From DATFTE01 sp963796205 (GTDB lineage: Bacteria; Acidobacteriota; Terriglobia; Terriglobales; Acidobacteriaceae), in assembly GCA_963796205.1 (NCBI GenBank), contig CAWCKR010000003.1:124001-188000 (forward strand): a stretch of 64,000 nt of DNA. The letters are read 5' to 3'. The position numbers were made by a program, and so were the translations under genes. This document shows positions 35,986-44,970 of this stretch, piece after piece. How positions within the stretch are numbered: the first letter of the stretch is position 1; each line of letters begins with the position of its first letter. The notes below the pieces were generated by a model. That model made no database searches. It was given only the letters and a program-made list of their open reading frames with translations, and had not been told where the DNA came from.

Positions 35986-37465
35986 CTAACGCTTGCTGCT
36001 GCCCATGATCGAGCCCAGCACGCCGCGAATAATCTGGCGGCCGACCGAGCTGCCGATGGAGCGTGCGGCGCTTTTCATCATGGCGTCAACCATGGAATCG
36101 CGGCGTCCGGGACCGCCGCCGAGGGATGGCAGATTCGCGTACCAGGGCTGGCTTGGTTGCTGGGCTGGTGGTCCCGCACCTGGTGCCTGGGCGTTGCGTC
36201 CCTTGAGGCGCTCGTAGGCGGATTCGCGATCGACAGCCTGCTCGTAAGTCCCGTAGAGGACATCGCTGTGAATCATCTGCTGCCGCTGATCAGGCGTGAT
36301 GGGTCCGATCTGGCTGTGCGGCGGACACACCATGGCGCGCTCCACAATTCCCGGTGTGCCTTTGTCATCAAGGAAGGAAACCAGCGCCTCGCCTACCGCC
36401 AACTCGGTGATGGTGGTTTCGACGTTAAGCTTCGGATTGGAGCGGAAAGTCTGAGCGGCGGCGCGAACGTCTTTCTGATCTTTGGGAGTGAAGGCGCGTA
36501 ACGCGTGCTGCACGCGGTTGCCGAGTTGTCCGAGAACGATTTCGGGAATGTCAGTGGGACTCTGGGTAACGAAGTAAATTCCTACGCCCTTGGAGCGAAT
36601 GAGGCGCACGACCTGTTCGATCTTCGACTCCAATGTTTGCGGCAGGTCGTTGAAGAGCAGGTGTGCTTCATCGAAGAAAAACACCAATTTCGGCTTCTCG
36701 GGATCGCCAACCTCGGGCATCTTCTCGAAAAGTTCAGACAGCATCCAGAGCAGAAAGGTCGCGTAGAGCTGTGGCGAACCGAGTAGTTTGTCGGCGGCAA
36801 GAATGTTCACAACACCGTGACCATTGGAGTCGGTCTGAATGAGATCGTCGAGATTGAGAGCCGGCTCACCAAGAAATTTGTCGCCGCCTTGCTGCTGCAG
36901 CGTGACCAGCCCACGTTGGATCGTGCCAATGCTGGCGGCCGAGATATTGCCGTATTGCGTTTGGTAGTCCTTGGCGGATGCGCCGACGTGCTCCAGCATA
37001 GCTTGCAGGTCTTTCAGGTCGAGCAGCAACAGGCCATTATCGTCGGCAATTTTAAAAACCAGCGTGAGCACGCCAGTCTGCGTGTCGTTCAGGTTCAGAA
37101 TGCGGCTGAAGAGCAGGGGCCCCATCTCTGACACGGTGGCGCGAACCGGATGACCCTGATCGCCGAAGACGTCCCAAAAAGTAGTGGGCGATCCGAAGAA
37201 AGGGAAGTCGCCCAGTTGCAGCTGCTTCACGCGATCTTGAATTTTGGGATTGTCGACTACCAGCCTGGCTGATGCCCGAGAGGTCGCCTTTCACATCGGC
37301 AGCAAAGACAGGCACGCCGATCTGGCTGAACGACTCGGCCATGACTTGCAGCGTGACGGTCTTGCCGGTACCGGTGGCTCCGGCGATCAAGCCGTGCCGG
37401 TTCGCCATCGCGGGAAGAAGGTAGAGCGGTGCGGTGCCTTTTGCGATCAGAAGCGGAGACGGCAT
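35986..37465 (-). CDS. HerA-like ATPase, DUF853 type (one frameshift)
   Basis: P-loop ATPase of about 493 residues in the HerA/FtsK-related DUF853 family, sometimes called helicase HerA-like; its cellular role in bacteria is poorly defined. Walker A 'GATGTGKT' is near residue 30 and Walker B 'LVFFFDEAHLL' near 265. 'DVKGDLSGISQ' follows Walker A, then 'FGSPTTFWDVFGDQGHPVR' and a C-terminal 'RSIGSSVGRQIIRGVLGS'. The frame changes once near 37255-37275. The ATG at 37465 has AGGAGAA upstream. It lies between an APC permease and a ClpN-like gene on the same strand. Confidence 0.85.
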
Positions 37466-37531
37466 GAGGACGAATTCTCCTGGGCTCGCTTACGTCAGAC
37501 AGTCGATTCTAAAGAAAGCGCAGGCTGGAGG

Positions 37532-38395
37532 CTAGGTAATGTCGGGATAGTTGGAAGAAAAGAAGTCGGAGCGTTTGATGAACTTTTCGTAGCACTCGGT
37601 GCAGAGCCAGTCGCGGCCATTGGTGTATCCGGTGGCGTGGTCGGGAGCGTCTTTCGAGGCGAAGAGCTCCCAGCTGCAGATGGAGCAATGATCTTTGGTC
37701 CAGCCGTCTTTGACGAGGTCGAAGCGCTTTGCGTTTTCTGCCAGGGCGCTGTCAAAAGAAAGGCGTTGGGTCTTGCGGTGGATCACGACATCGCGGGGAG
37801 CCCATGTGCGCTTTTCCCAATGCCAGGAGATTTCACGGAATTGTTTGGCGGAACGGCGGATGTAGTCTGCGTTTCGAGGTTGGCCGTGGAGGTCAACGGT
37901 GTCGAGGACGGCAGGCCGAGAGGCTCGCGGCCAGAGGAGATGAGGGTGAGTGGACCTGGCTTCGATAGCAGGGGGGAGCTTTGATAGTTCTTCCCGTAGT
38001 TTTCCGACTTCAAGCCCATGGTCGTGCAGAAGTCCCGCCGCAAAGCCCGCGTTCTCCCGCAACAGCCCGAGCAGTAAATGCTCAGGTCCAATATGACGAA
38101 TACCCGCGCGGTCCGCTTCCTCGGCAGCGTAGGCAAGGACACGCTTGGATTCGTTGCTGAGCGGAAGATCTACCGAGGTTGGGGTTGGCTTCGCGCCCGG
38201 CGAGTGTCCTTCAATTTCTCGGCGCATGCTGTCTACCTGCGTAGCCGAGAACCATCGCGCGGTGAAACTTCTCTCCTCGCGAAAAAAGCCAAGCAGGATG
38301 TGCTCGGTTTCAATGTAGGGTGAGCCGAGCTGGCTGGCCTCGTAGCGCGAAAAAAAGATCACGCGTCGAGCTTTCTCGGTGTAGCGTTCAAACAT
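37532..38395 (-). CDS. ClpN-domain protein with C-terminal zinc ribbon
   Basis: 287 residues starting at 'MFERYTEKARRVIFFSRYEA', the beginning of a Clp N-terminal double repeat (about 1-145: 'IETEHILLGFFRE', 'IGPEHLLLGLLRE'). No AAA+ ATPase domain follows. Instead there is a linker and a C-terminal module with two CxxC pairs, 'CSIC' and 'CTEC' (about residues 237 and 268), likely binding zinc. It could be an adaptor or substrate-recognition protein for Clp machines; that is inference. Reading farther upstream adds 56 residues that come from a repeat-containing spacer, so the ATG at 38395 is preferred. Confidence 0.8.
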   Translation of the reverse strand: MFERYTEKARRVIFFSRYEASQLGSPYIETEHILLGFFREERSFTARWFSATQVDSMRREIEGHSPGAKPTPTSVDLPLSNESKRVLAYAAEEADRAGIRHIGPEHLLLGLLRENAGFAAGLLHDHGLEVGKLREELSKLPPAIEARSTHPHLLWPRASRPAVLDTVDLHGQPRNADYIRRSAKQFREISWHWEKRTWAPRDVVIHRKTQRLSFDSALAENAKRFDLVKDGWTKDHCSICSWELFASKDAPDHATGYTNGRDWLCTECYEKFIKRSDFFSSNYPDIT

Positions 38396-38452
38396 AGCGA
38401 CTCCGCAGGGCCTTCGGCCGTCCCTCCGGGACTTGATCGTTTGGTTGGCCGA

Positions 38453-38472
38453 CCCGGCGTTGAAACGCCGGG
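38453..38472. repeat. REP-like hairpin
   Basis: Perfect 8-base stem CCCGGCGT / ACGCCGGG around TGAA, followed by GGCTATTAGC and a second small TCCC/GGGA hairpin. It is of the kind dispersed in many bacterial genomes and lies between the permease stop (38502) and the ClpN-like gene. Confidence 0.5.
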
Positions 38473-38501
38473 CTATTAGCAATCGTCCCTTCGGGACCGC
38501 A

Positions 38502-39935
38502 TCAAGCGACTCGCGCTGCTTTCCGGTTTGCTCGCTTCCAGTACAAATATCCTGGGACGCCAATCAGCACGATCGCGGTTCCCCAAAACGCTTCCGTGGG
38601 CCGCGTGATGATGGTGTTCAGCGTCCAAGCTACACCAATCAGAACATAGATTGCCGGGAGAATTGGATAGCCGGTGCAGCGGTAGGGACGGGGGATGTCG
38701 GGACGCTTCCAGCGCAGAACAAACATGCCGATCACCGTCAGAGTGTAGGACAGCACCATGCCGTAGATGACGTAAGTGTAGAGCTGGTCGTAGCGTCCGC
38801 TTACCGTGAGAACCGCGGCCCATATGCTTTGTCCGATCAGGCTGAAGGCCGGCGTGCGCCATTTGGGATGAACCTCCGCCATGCGCTGGAAGAAGACTCC
38901 ATCCTTCGCCATCGCGAAATACACACGCGCGCCAGAGAGCACGCAGCTCGCCATGGCCCCGAAGCAGCAAACCGCGATCATCGCCGAGAGCCAAGCCCCG
39001 GCTGCGGGAGAAAATAGCGCGACTGCGGCGGCGTGAGCGATGGTCTCATGCTTGGCCACTTCGGTGAGGGGCATCGCATAGACGTAGGTCATGTTCATGG
39101 CGATGTAGATCGCGCCAACCACCAGAACGCCGAGCACCATGGCCAGGGGAACGTTGCGCCGGGGATTTTTCACCTCCCCCGCAACCCAGGTGATGTAGAC
39201 CCATCCGTCATATGCCCAGAACACTGCGATCAGACCAACGCCGAATGCGGACAGAAATTGCCCGGGAGTGAGGCCCATGGAAATACCTCCCGCGGCGCTG
39301 GCGCTGAAGTGCGACCAGTCGCCTTTGCCGATGGCGAATCCGAGGATGACAAACGCGCCCATGGCGGCGAACTTGGCCCAGGTCGCGACGTTCTGCAGCA
39401 ACGCACCCCAGCGCAGGCCGGCCACGTTGATCCAGGTAACGACCGCGATGAAGAACAGCGCCAGAACGTGCGCTCGTGTGACCACAATGCCGGCGAAGGA
39501 TAGAACCACATGATCCTGCGAGATGCCGGGAATGATGCCACCTAAATACACTGCCGAGGCGACGGACAAGGCTGCGATCGTGCCGCCGTTCGCGACGCTG
39601 AAGAGCATCCAGCCGTAGAGAAAGGCGGGCAAATCACCGTACGCTTCGCGCAGGTAGACGTACTGTCCGCCGGAATCGGGGAACATGGAGCCGAGCTCGG
39701 CAAAGGCGAAGCAGGCGCACAGGGAGATCAGCCCACCTAGCACCCAGACAAGCAGGAACCAGACGGGATGCGGCAGCGGTCCGGCGATGTCTTTGGCGGT
39801 TAGAAAAATCGAGGAGCCAATGATGCCGCTCACCAGCAGCAGGACCGAGTCGAGAAGGCTCAGTCCGCGCACCAGGTCCGTCGTGGGCTCTGCCTGCGCT
39901 CCAGGGATAGCTTGTGGGACAACGGGCGTTTCCAT
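38502..39935 (-). CDS. APC-superfamily amino acid transporter (LAT-like)
   Basis: 477-residue permease with about 12 membrane helices. The helix-1 signature 'LLVSGIIGSSIFLTAKDIAGPL' and 'AFAELGSMFPDSGGQYVYLREAYGD' fit the L-type/amino acid-transporter branch, different from the permease at 34.4 kb. 'WAYDGWVYITWVAGEVKNPRRN' marks the conserved helix-6 region. The gene for a small zinc-ribbon protein ends 3 bases before its start, so the two are translationally close. The substrate is unknown. Confidence 0.88.
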   Translation of the reverse strand: METPVVPQAIPGAQAEPTTDLVRGLSLLDSVLLLVSGIIGSSIFLTAKDIAGPLPHPVWFLLVWVLGGLISLCACFAFAELGSMFPDSGGQYVYLREAYGDLPAFLYGWMLFSVANGGTIAALSVASAVYLGGIIPGISQDHVVLSFAGIVVTRAHVLALFFIAVVTWINVAGLRWGALLQNVATWAKFAAMGAFVILGFAIGKGDWSHFSASAAGGISMGLTPGQFLSAFGVGLIAVFWAYDGWVYITWVAGEVKNPRRNVPLAMVLGVLVVGAIYIAMNMTYVYAMPLTEVAKHETIAHAAAVALFSPAAGAWLSAMIAVCCFGAMASCVLSGARVYFAMAKDGVFFQRMAEVHPKWRTPAFSLIGQSIWAAVLTVSGRYDQLYTYVIYGMVLSYTLTVIGMFVLRWKRPDIPRPYRCTGYPILPAIYVLIGVAWTLNTIITRPTEAFWGTAIVLIGVPGYLYWKRANRKAARVA

Positions 39936-39938
39936 GGT

Positions 39939-40100
39939 TTAGCCCATCCCCAGTTCGTCAGGAGACTCGAGCGGCGTGCCGCAGCGGCGGCAGATGACGG
40001 CGGAACAATCTCCGCAGGTGAGCGGGTCGCTGACTTCTTTGGCGCAGTTGGGACAGTAGAGAGGCTCGGGCTTGGGCCGGGACTGCTGAGGTTGAGCCAT
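39939..40100 (-). CDS. Small zinc-ribbon protein
   Basis: 53 residues with three CxxC-type pairs ('CPNC', 'CGDC', 'CRRC'), enough for one or two zinc sites and little else. The ATG at 40100 gives the compact form; an in-frame ATG at 40130 would add ten residues without a better ribosome-binding site. It lies 3 bases ahead of the amino acid transporter gene and diverges from the methyltransferase gene. The function is unknown. Confidence 0.55.
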   Translation of the reverse strand: MAQPQQSRPKPEPLYCPNCAKEVSDPLTCGDCSAVICRRCGTPLESPDELGMG

Positions 40101-40147
40101 TTCGATGGCAAATGTAGCATATCTAGGCATACTCAAGGAGAATCGCT

Positions 40148-40897
40148 TTGTCCGAGAAACCGCTGACTCCCGATGAGAGGTTGAAGCAGGAATTCAATCG
40201 CTGGGCCGACGAGGGTGAAGGCGAAAAGATGGAGCGCCATCACCTCGATATCACCGAGAAGACCATGCGACTGATGGAGTTGCGTCCTGGAGAGCGCGTG
40301 CTTGATCTGGGTTGCGGTTCAGGTTGGGCGACGCGGTTGCTAGCGCGAATGGTGGGCGACGGACCCGAAGGTTTCGGTCAAGTGGTTGGCGTCGATGTGT
40401 CAGATGAGATGATCCGGCAAGCGCGCGAGACCTCGAAAGATTTTGAAAATGTCCTTTACGTCTGGGGATCGGCGCAGCAGATTCCGTGGGAAGAGAATTA
40501 CTTCGACAAAGTGCTGTCAGTCGAGTCCTTCTACTACTATGCCGATCAGGACCGCGCCCTCTCAGAATTATTTCGCGTGATGGCTCCGCGGGGGCGGTTG
40601 TTCATCCTGATCAATCTCTACAAAGACAATGTTTACTCGCTGCAATGGGTCGACAAACTGAAAGTGCCGGTGCACGTGCGGTCAGAGGCGGAGTATATCG
40701 AGCTGCTGAAAAAGCACGCCTTCGAAAATGTCGAGGCGCGACGCATTCCGGATGACACGCCGACTCCCGACGACTACAAGACCAAATCATTTCACAGCCT
40801 GGATGATTTGAAGGCGTTCAAGAGGATGGGCGCGCTTTTGTTGATGGCTTCGAAACCAGATTTGAGAACACCCGCGCCTGGGTATTCGATCTACTAA
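40148..40897 (+). CDS. Class I SAM-dependent methyltransferase
   Basis: 249 residues with a complete Rossmann-fold methyltransferase core: motif I 'VLDLGCGSGWATRLLARM' (about 55-72), 'VVGVDVSDEMIRQAR' (about 82-96) and 'DKVLSVESFYYYADQDRAL' (about 122-140). It resembles the UbiE/Methyltransf_11 group; the substrate is not evident. The TTG start at 40148 is supported by AAGGAG at 40135-40140. It stands alone on the plus strand and is followed by a palindromic repeat. Confidence 0.85.
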   Translation: MSEKPLTPDERLKQEFNRWADEGEGEKMERHHLDITEKTMRLMELRPGERVLDLGCGSGWATRLLARMVGDGPEGFGQVVGVDVSDEMIRQARETSKDFENVLYVWGSAQQIPWEENYFDKVLSVESFYYYADQDRALSELFRVMAPRGRLFILINLYKDNVYSLQWVDKLKVPVHVRSEAEYIELLKKHAFENVEARRIPDDTPTPDDYKTKSFHSLDDLKAFKRMGALLLMASKPDLRTPAPGYSIY

Positions 40898-40916
40898 TCA
40901 GCTTTTTCCCTCGACC

Positions 40917-41027
40917 GACGTCATCCCGAGCGGAGCGAGGGATCTGGCGCGGGTCGCTAACAAGCGAAAGTCGAAGCGCTACACGCCAGATCCTTCGCCC
41001 TATCGGGCTCAGGATGACGGCGAGCTG
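40917..41027. repeat. GTCATCC palindromic element (best copy)
   Basis: About 110 bases. The left arm CGTCATCCCGAGCGGAGCG...GAGGGATCTGGCG is matched by the reverse complement of the right arm CGCCAGATCCTTCGCC...GGCTCAGGATGACG. The arms pair almost fully, leaving a central loop of about 35 bases. It separates two convergent genes and could end both transcripts. Confidence 0.75.
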
Positions 41028-41032
41028 TGTTT

Positions 41033-41921
41033 CTACAGGTTGTCGTCATCGTCGTTATCGCGCTCAGAGGCACGTTCTTCGCCAAGATTGCGAGCGGGGC
41101 TGAGAGCGCGGTTGTCGCTGGCATGGCGGATTTCAATTCTTCCATTCACATTGCGCATCTCGATGCGCGTGCCGCCTCCGCCTAACTCTCCATGAAGGTC
41201 ATGACCAACGTAGCGGCGGTCGTGAGTCGTCAATCCGAAATCGTTTTCGATTCCTCCGTGAACGGTTGAGGCCTCAATCTCCGCCTTGGCATCGGAAGGC
41301 AGAGTCAATTCGACACTTCCATTGACTGAGCTCAATTCCACTGGCGAATCTGGGTAGCCTGCGAAATCGGCGTCGAGACGGCCATTGATGGTGGAGAGTT
41401 TGACGCGGCCGGAAAGCTGCTTGGCCTGTACATGCCCGTTAATCGAGGACGCGCGCACTTCGCCGTCTACGCCGGTAATATCCAGCGCCCCATTGATCAG
41501 CTTGATTTCATCGAGACGAGCGGACCGCGGCACCATCAAGGTGTACTCCACGCTCGCCGGATTGTTCGAATCGTCGTCGCGTAAAGGTCTGCGTACGATC
41601 CGGATATTCGGTGCGGATGGAAATGTAGTCGCTGCCTGCGCTGATCTGAATCTTCGCTTCGTTCAGGCGCTCCTTGGTCCTGGCATATTTCACGGCGTCA
41701 ACCTTCACTTGATTGTTATCCCATCCCGTGATGTGGACCGCGCCGTTGATATTGGAGAGGTCAATCCGTCCGCCGGAGGAAAGAGTGTAGGCCTGGTGAA
41801 ATTCCTCGGTGTAGGCGCCGCGATGATCGGAGGCACTGCCCTGTGCAACCATGAACAACAGCGCGCATACGGTTCCTAGAGTAGCCCCCAGCCAGGTAGC
41901 AAGTCTGCGTTGGCGGTTCAT
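41033..41921 (-). CDS. DUF4097-like beta-strand repeat protein (one frameshift)
   Basis: Exported protein of about 296 residues with a signal peptide (about 1-31). A long series of short beta repeats follows, each with an NG turn: 'LSNINGAVHITGWD', 'LINGALDITGVDGEV', 'SSINGHV', 'STINGRLDADF', 'SSVNGSVELTLPS'. This right-handed-helix pattern is the DUF4097 signature, frequent in acidobacteria near regulators. Two frames join near 41570-41585. The ATG at 41921 has GGAGG 5 bases upstream. It lies downstream of the LuxR regulator and HtrA-like protease genes on the same strand. Confidence 0.8.
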
Positions 41922-41972
41922 AGATCCTCCGTTCGACATGGCTTGGACGGGGCAGCGCGGAAATCGTGAGCG

Positions 41973-42611
41973 TTAAAGCAGAATCAGGCCCATGCGGATG
42001 CCCAGAGTCACTGCCTCCGTACGGGACGAAGCGTTCAGCTTGTCGAGAATGGAGCTTATGTGGAACTTCACGGTGTGGTCGGAAATTCCCAAGCGGACGG
42101 CCATCTCGCGGTTGCCCAATCCTTCCGCCAGCATGCGGAGTACTTCGATCTCGCGGGGAGTGAGGTCGTCCGCAACTTCGATCTCATGGTCGATAGGCGT
42201 CCGAATCTTCTCCGCCAGGCTTTGTGCGATCTCGGGATCAAGCAAAACCATGCCGACATGCGCCGCCTGAATGGCGGAGAAGACATCTTCCATCTCAGCG
42301 TCACGGGGAAGGATGGCTTTGACACCAGCGCGAAGTGCTTGGGCAGTCCAAGTCGCCTCTGGTTCGTCAATAAGAACCACCATTGGGGCGCCTGCATCAC
42401 CATTGAGGGCCTGAGAAGGCTCCGCGTCGATCAGGATGACGTCGGGCTGGAGGTCGCGAACGTGCTGTGCCAGATTGCGCGTGCTCTGCAGGCTGCCGAC
42501 CAGCTTCAGTGCGGATGTATTCCGAATGAGAGTTTCGAGCCCCGCGCGGCGAACGCTGGAGGCAGCTGCCACAAGCACGCGAATGACGCTGCCTCCGTTG
42601 CGCCTGCTCAT
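41973..42611 (-). CDS. LuxR/NarL-type response regulator
   Basis: 212-residue transcription regulator: a receiver-like domain (about 8-125, phosphoacceptor candidate in 'VILIDAEP') and a C-terminal LuxR helix-turn-helix (about 145-208, 'LTPREIEVLRMLAEGLGNREMA', 'HTVKFHISSILDKL'). The receiver is somewhat degenerate: the region where the acidic pocket should be reads 'VLVAAASS', so it may not be phosphorylated normally. The gene starts 6 bases after the HtrA-like protease stop, so the two form an operon. No histidine kinase is nearby. Confidence 0.85.
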   Translation of the reverse strand: MSRRNGGSVIRVLVAAASSVRRAGLETLIRNTSALKLVGSLQSTRNLAQHVRDLQPDVILIDAEPSQALNGDAGAPMVVLIDEPEATWTAQALRAGVKAILPRDAEMEDVFSAIQAAHVGMVLLDPEIAQSLAEKIRTPIDHEIEVADDLTPREIEVLRMLAEGLGNREMAVRLGISDHTVKFHISSILDKLNASSRTEAVTLGIRMGLILL

Positions 42612-42617
42612 TACGAA

Positions 42618-43526
42618 TTACCTCGCCGGCCGTTCTCCCAACGTGAGCGACACGTCGGTGGGAGATCCTCCGCGAAGCACCGTAGCTTTGATCGTGTCTC
42701 CAATTTTTGCCGAGGACAGCAGGTCCCGAATATTGTCGGTATCGAGAGCGGGCTTGCCTTGTAATTCGACGATCACATCGCCCAGAACGATTCCGGCTTT
42801 CTCGGCCGGGCCGGAAGGCTCCACGTGCAGCACCATCAAGCCGCCGTTGGCCGGGGTCTTCAGTTTGCCGCGTAGCGCTTCCGACAATGCGACCGGCTGC
42901 ATCGCGATCCCCAGATACGGACGCGCGATGTGTCCTTTCTGCAGCAGTTCGTCGACCGTGCGGTTGACGGTAGAGGCGGGGATGGCGACGCCGCGTCCGC
43001 GGCCGAGGCCGTTGGTGTTGACGCCGAACACCTTGCCTTCGATGCTGACTAGCGGTCCCCCCGAAAAGCCGGGGTATAGATCGAGAGACAGGCGGATATT
43101 CTGGTCGATGTTTCCACCGCGCCAGGTGCGGTATTCGCCGCTGAGCCCGCCGATAATCCCAGCACTGGCAACCAGACTCGCGTTGCGCGTACGCCCCAGG
43201 GCAAGCACCAGATTCGCCAGCTTCAGCGTCGCCGGTTCGCCGAACTGAGGAACGTCGATGGCAACGTCTTCATCGAGCTTCAAAATGGCCAGATCGGTTC
43301 CGGGGTCGCGTCCGGCGAGCTTAGCCGATACGCGCTTGCCGTCGGGTAACAGGACGCTCAGATCCTCCTCGCGGCGGACGGTGTGATCGGCAGTGACGAT
43401 GACACCCTTGCGCCAGTGAATCCCGCTCGAGGGTAGACGATGCCGGGCACGAACCGTGACTACCGAGGAACCCGCTTTCTCAGCTGCAGCCGAAAGTCCT
43501 TGCGAAAAATCAGACAGTACAGACAT
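42618..43526 (-). CDS. HtrA/DegP-like trypsin-fold protease with PDZ domain, apparently not exported
   Basis: 302 residues: an S1C protease domain (about 15-190) and one PDZ domain (about 205-295, 'GLMVLHVEPSGPAEKAGIVLGD'). The catalytic triad can be read as His in 'VTADHTV', Asp in 'GTDLAIL' and Ser in 'GFSGGPL'. Unlike classical HtrA it begins 'MSVLSDFSQGLSAAAEKAGSS' with no signal peptide or anchor, so it may act in the cytoplasm or be a modified form. AAGGAG seven bases before the ATG supports the start. It is the first gene of an operon with the LuxR regulator. Confidence 0.85.
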   Translation of the reverse strand: MSVLSDFSQGLSAAAEKAGSSVVTVRARHRLPSSGIHWRKGVIVTADHTVRREEDLSVLLPDGKRVSAKLAGRDPGTDLAILKLDEDVAIDVPQFGEPATLKLANLVLALGRTRNASLVASAGIIGGLSGEYRTWRGGNIDQNIRLSLDLYPGFSGGPLVSIEGKVFGVNTNGLGRGRGVAIPASTVNRTVDELLQKGHIARPYLGIAMQPVALSEALRGKLKTPANGGLMVLHVEPSGPAEKAGIVLGDVIVELQGKPALDTDNIRDLLSSAKIGDTIKATVLRGGSPTDVSLTLGERPAR

Positions 43527-43613
43527 TTCATTCTCCTTGAGTGCCAGACAATCATGTCTCAGTTGAGAAAATTGCGAATCTGCGGAATGGGTAGGGAAGA
43601 CCTCGCCGAACGG

Positions 43614-44897
43614 CTAGGCGGATCGCTTCTTGATCTCGGCTTGGGAGATGGCGTAAACGATCAAAATCGCAAGTTCGGGTTCGATAGGATGGCGATAGCG
43701 CGGATGAGGAAATACAACGTAGTAGATCGCCGGATAGCAAAGAATCAGCCAGAGAAAAAGGCACGCCCCGGGGCGCCGCTGGCGCAGCGCGAGGTAAAGT
43801 CCCAGGAATGCGAATAGCGACGATGCCAGGAAAAGCGAGTTCTTCACTTCCGGCGGAGGAAACACCGAAAGTTTCGGAATGCCAGCCCAGTAGTAGACAA
43901 ACTTCTTGAAGCTCACAAAGGCGAAGCGCCCCGGATCGTCTTTGATCCATGCGACGGCTTCCTGTTTGCGAACTTTCACATAAGCGATCTCGCCCAGTTG
44001 CCGGTAACGCCGCATTTCGTAGACGTTCTGTGTCGGGTGAAGATATTCCTGCCAGGTGCCGTCGGCGCCGGGACCATTGCCGATCCGCAGCTCAGCTCCG
44101 AAGTTCGAACGAATGAAGATGAACTGTCCGAAGGTCCGATCATTGCGGATAAGCCACGGCGTGATGCAAGCAACAAAGACGATGGAAGCAAGAACCACTC
44201 CGCCGAGGGACCGCTTGCCGAGCCTCCAGCGGCGATACCAGATGTAGAGCCCGGACGCAGGTAGAAACGCGAGCAGCGAGGTGTTGGTCAGCGCGGCTAC
44301 GCCCCAAAGCAGGCCGAATCCGAACCAGGGCTGCCAGCCTTCTTTTTCTTCCATCACCAGCGCCAGCCAGAAAAGCAGCGCCAGCAGAAGCGCGGCGAGG
44401 CTGGTCTCCCACACCCAGCGCGTACACCAGTAAGTGACGTTCGGCAGCAGGGCCCATAGCCATGCGGTCCAGATCGCGGTGGTCTCGTTGAAGCATCGTC
44501 GAGCGATGAGAAAAATCGGGATACACGTCAGCGCGGAGAAAATGCTGTTAATTGTCAGCAGAATCAGAGCCGAGGCATGCGTGTAGATGCCCGTGAGCTT
44601 GAAGACACCCGCGATTAGAAAGGGATAAAGCGGAGGCTCCCACGCGGTCGGTCCGGTGACTTCATTGAACGGATTCGAGAAGCCTTGCCCCTGCGCGAGC
44701 GCACGCCCGATGCGTCCCATCTCCCAGCCGAAGCTGAAGTTGTCGTCGAGAGTTTTGAATTTATAGGTATGGCCGATGACGATAATGCCCAATCGAAGGG
44801 CGAGAGCCAGAAGCACTATCCAGAAGAAAGAAGTGCGCGCCCCTGTCCACCAGCGGCGGAAGGCGCTCTGAGATGTCATGATCGCGGCATCAGCCAT
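43614..44897 (-). CDS. Glycosyltransferase family 39-like membrane protein
   Basis: 427 residues with about ten membrane helices. An acidic pair in the first outer loop ('FKTLDDNFSFGWEMG', about 47-61) fits the GT39/ArnT-like polyprenyl-phosphate sugar transferases, which modify proteins, lipids or polysaccharides outside the membrane. 'PLYPFLIAGVFKLTG' and the late 'FPHPRYRHPIEPELAILIVYA' are also typical. Donor and acceptor are unknown. The ATG at 44897 gives full length; an ATG at 44879 is possible. It is a lone gene on the minus strand, with no lipid-carrier genes beside it. Confidence 0.8.
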   Translation of the reverse strand: MADAAIMTSQSAFRRWWTGARTSFFWIVLLALALRLGIIVIGHTYKFKTLDDNFSFGWEMGRIGRALAQGQGFSNPFNEVTGPTAWEPPLYPFLIAGVFKLTGIYTHASALILLTINSIFSALTCIPIFLIARRCFNETTAIWTAWLWALLPNVTYWCTRWVWETSLAALLLALLFWLALVMEEKEGWQPWFGFGLLWGVAALTNTSLLAFLPASGLYIWYRRWRLGKRSLGGVVLASIVFVACITPWLIRNDRTFGQFIFIRSNFGAELRIGNGPGADGTWQEYLHPTQNVYEMRRYRQLGEIAYVKVRKQEAVAWIKDDPGRFAFVSFKKFVYYWAGIPKLSVFPPPEVKNSLFLASSLFAFLGLYLALRQRRPGACLFLWLILCYPAIYYVVFPHPRYRHPIEPELAILIVYAISQAEIKKRSA

Positions 44898-44970
44898 GCG
44901 GAAGGTTCAGTGTACCGGATTACGAATGTGAAAACGCGCAGGGACGAACGCCCTCATCCGTCAGGGCGTG

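Noticed and set aside
34428..39935. Defence island built on the HerA-like ATPase
   Set aside because: HerA-linked defence systems carry nuclease, SIR2 or similar partners; the neighbours here are permeases and a ClpN protein, and this ATPase is of the common DUF853 type.
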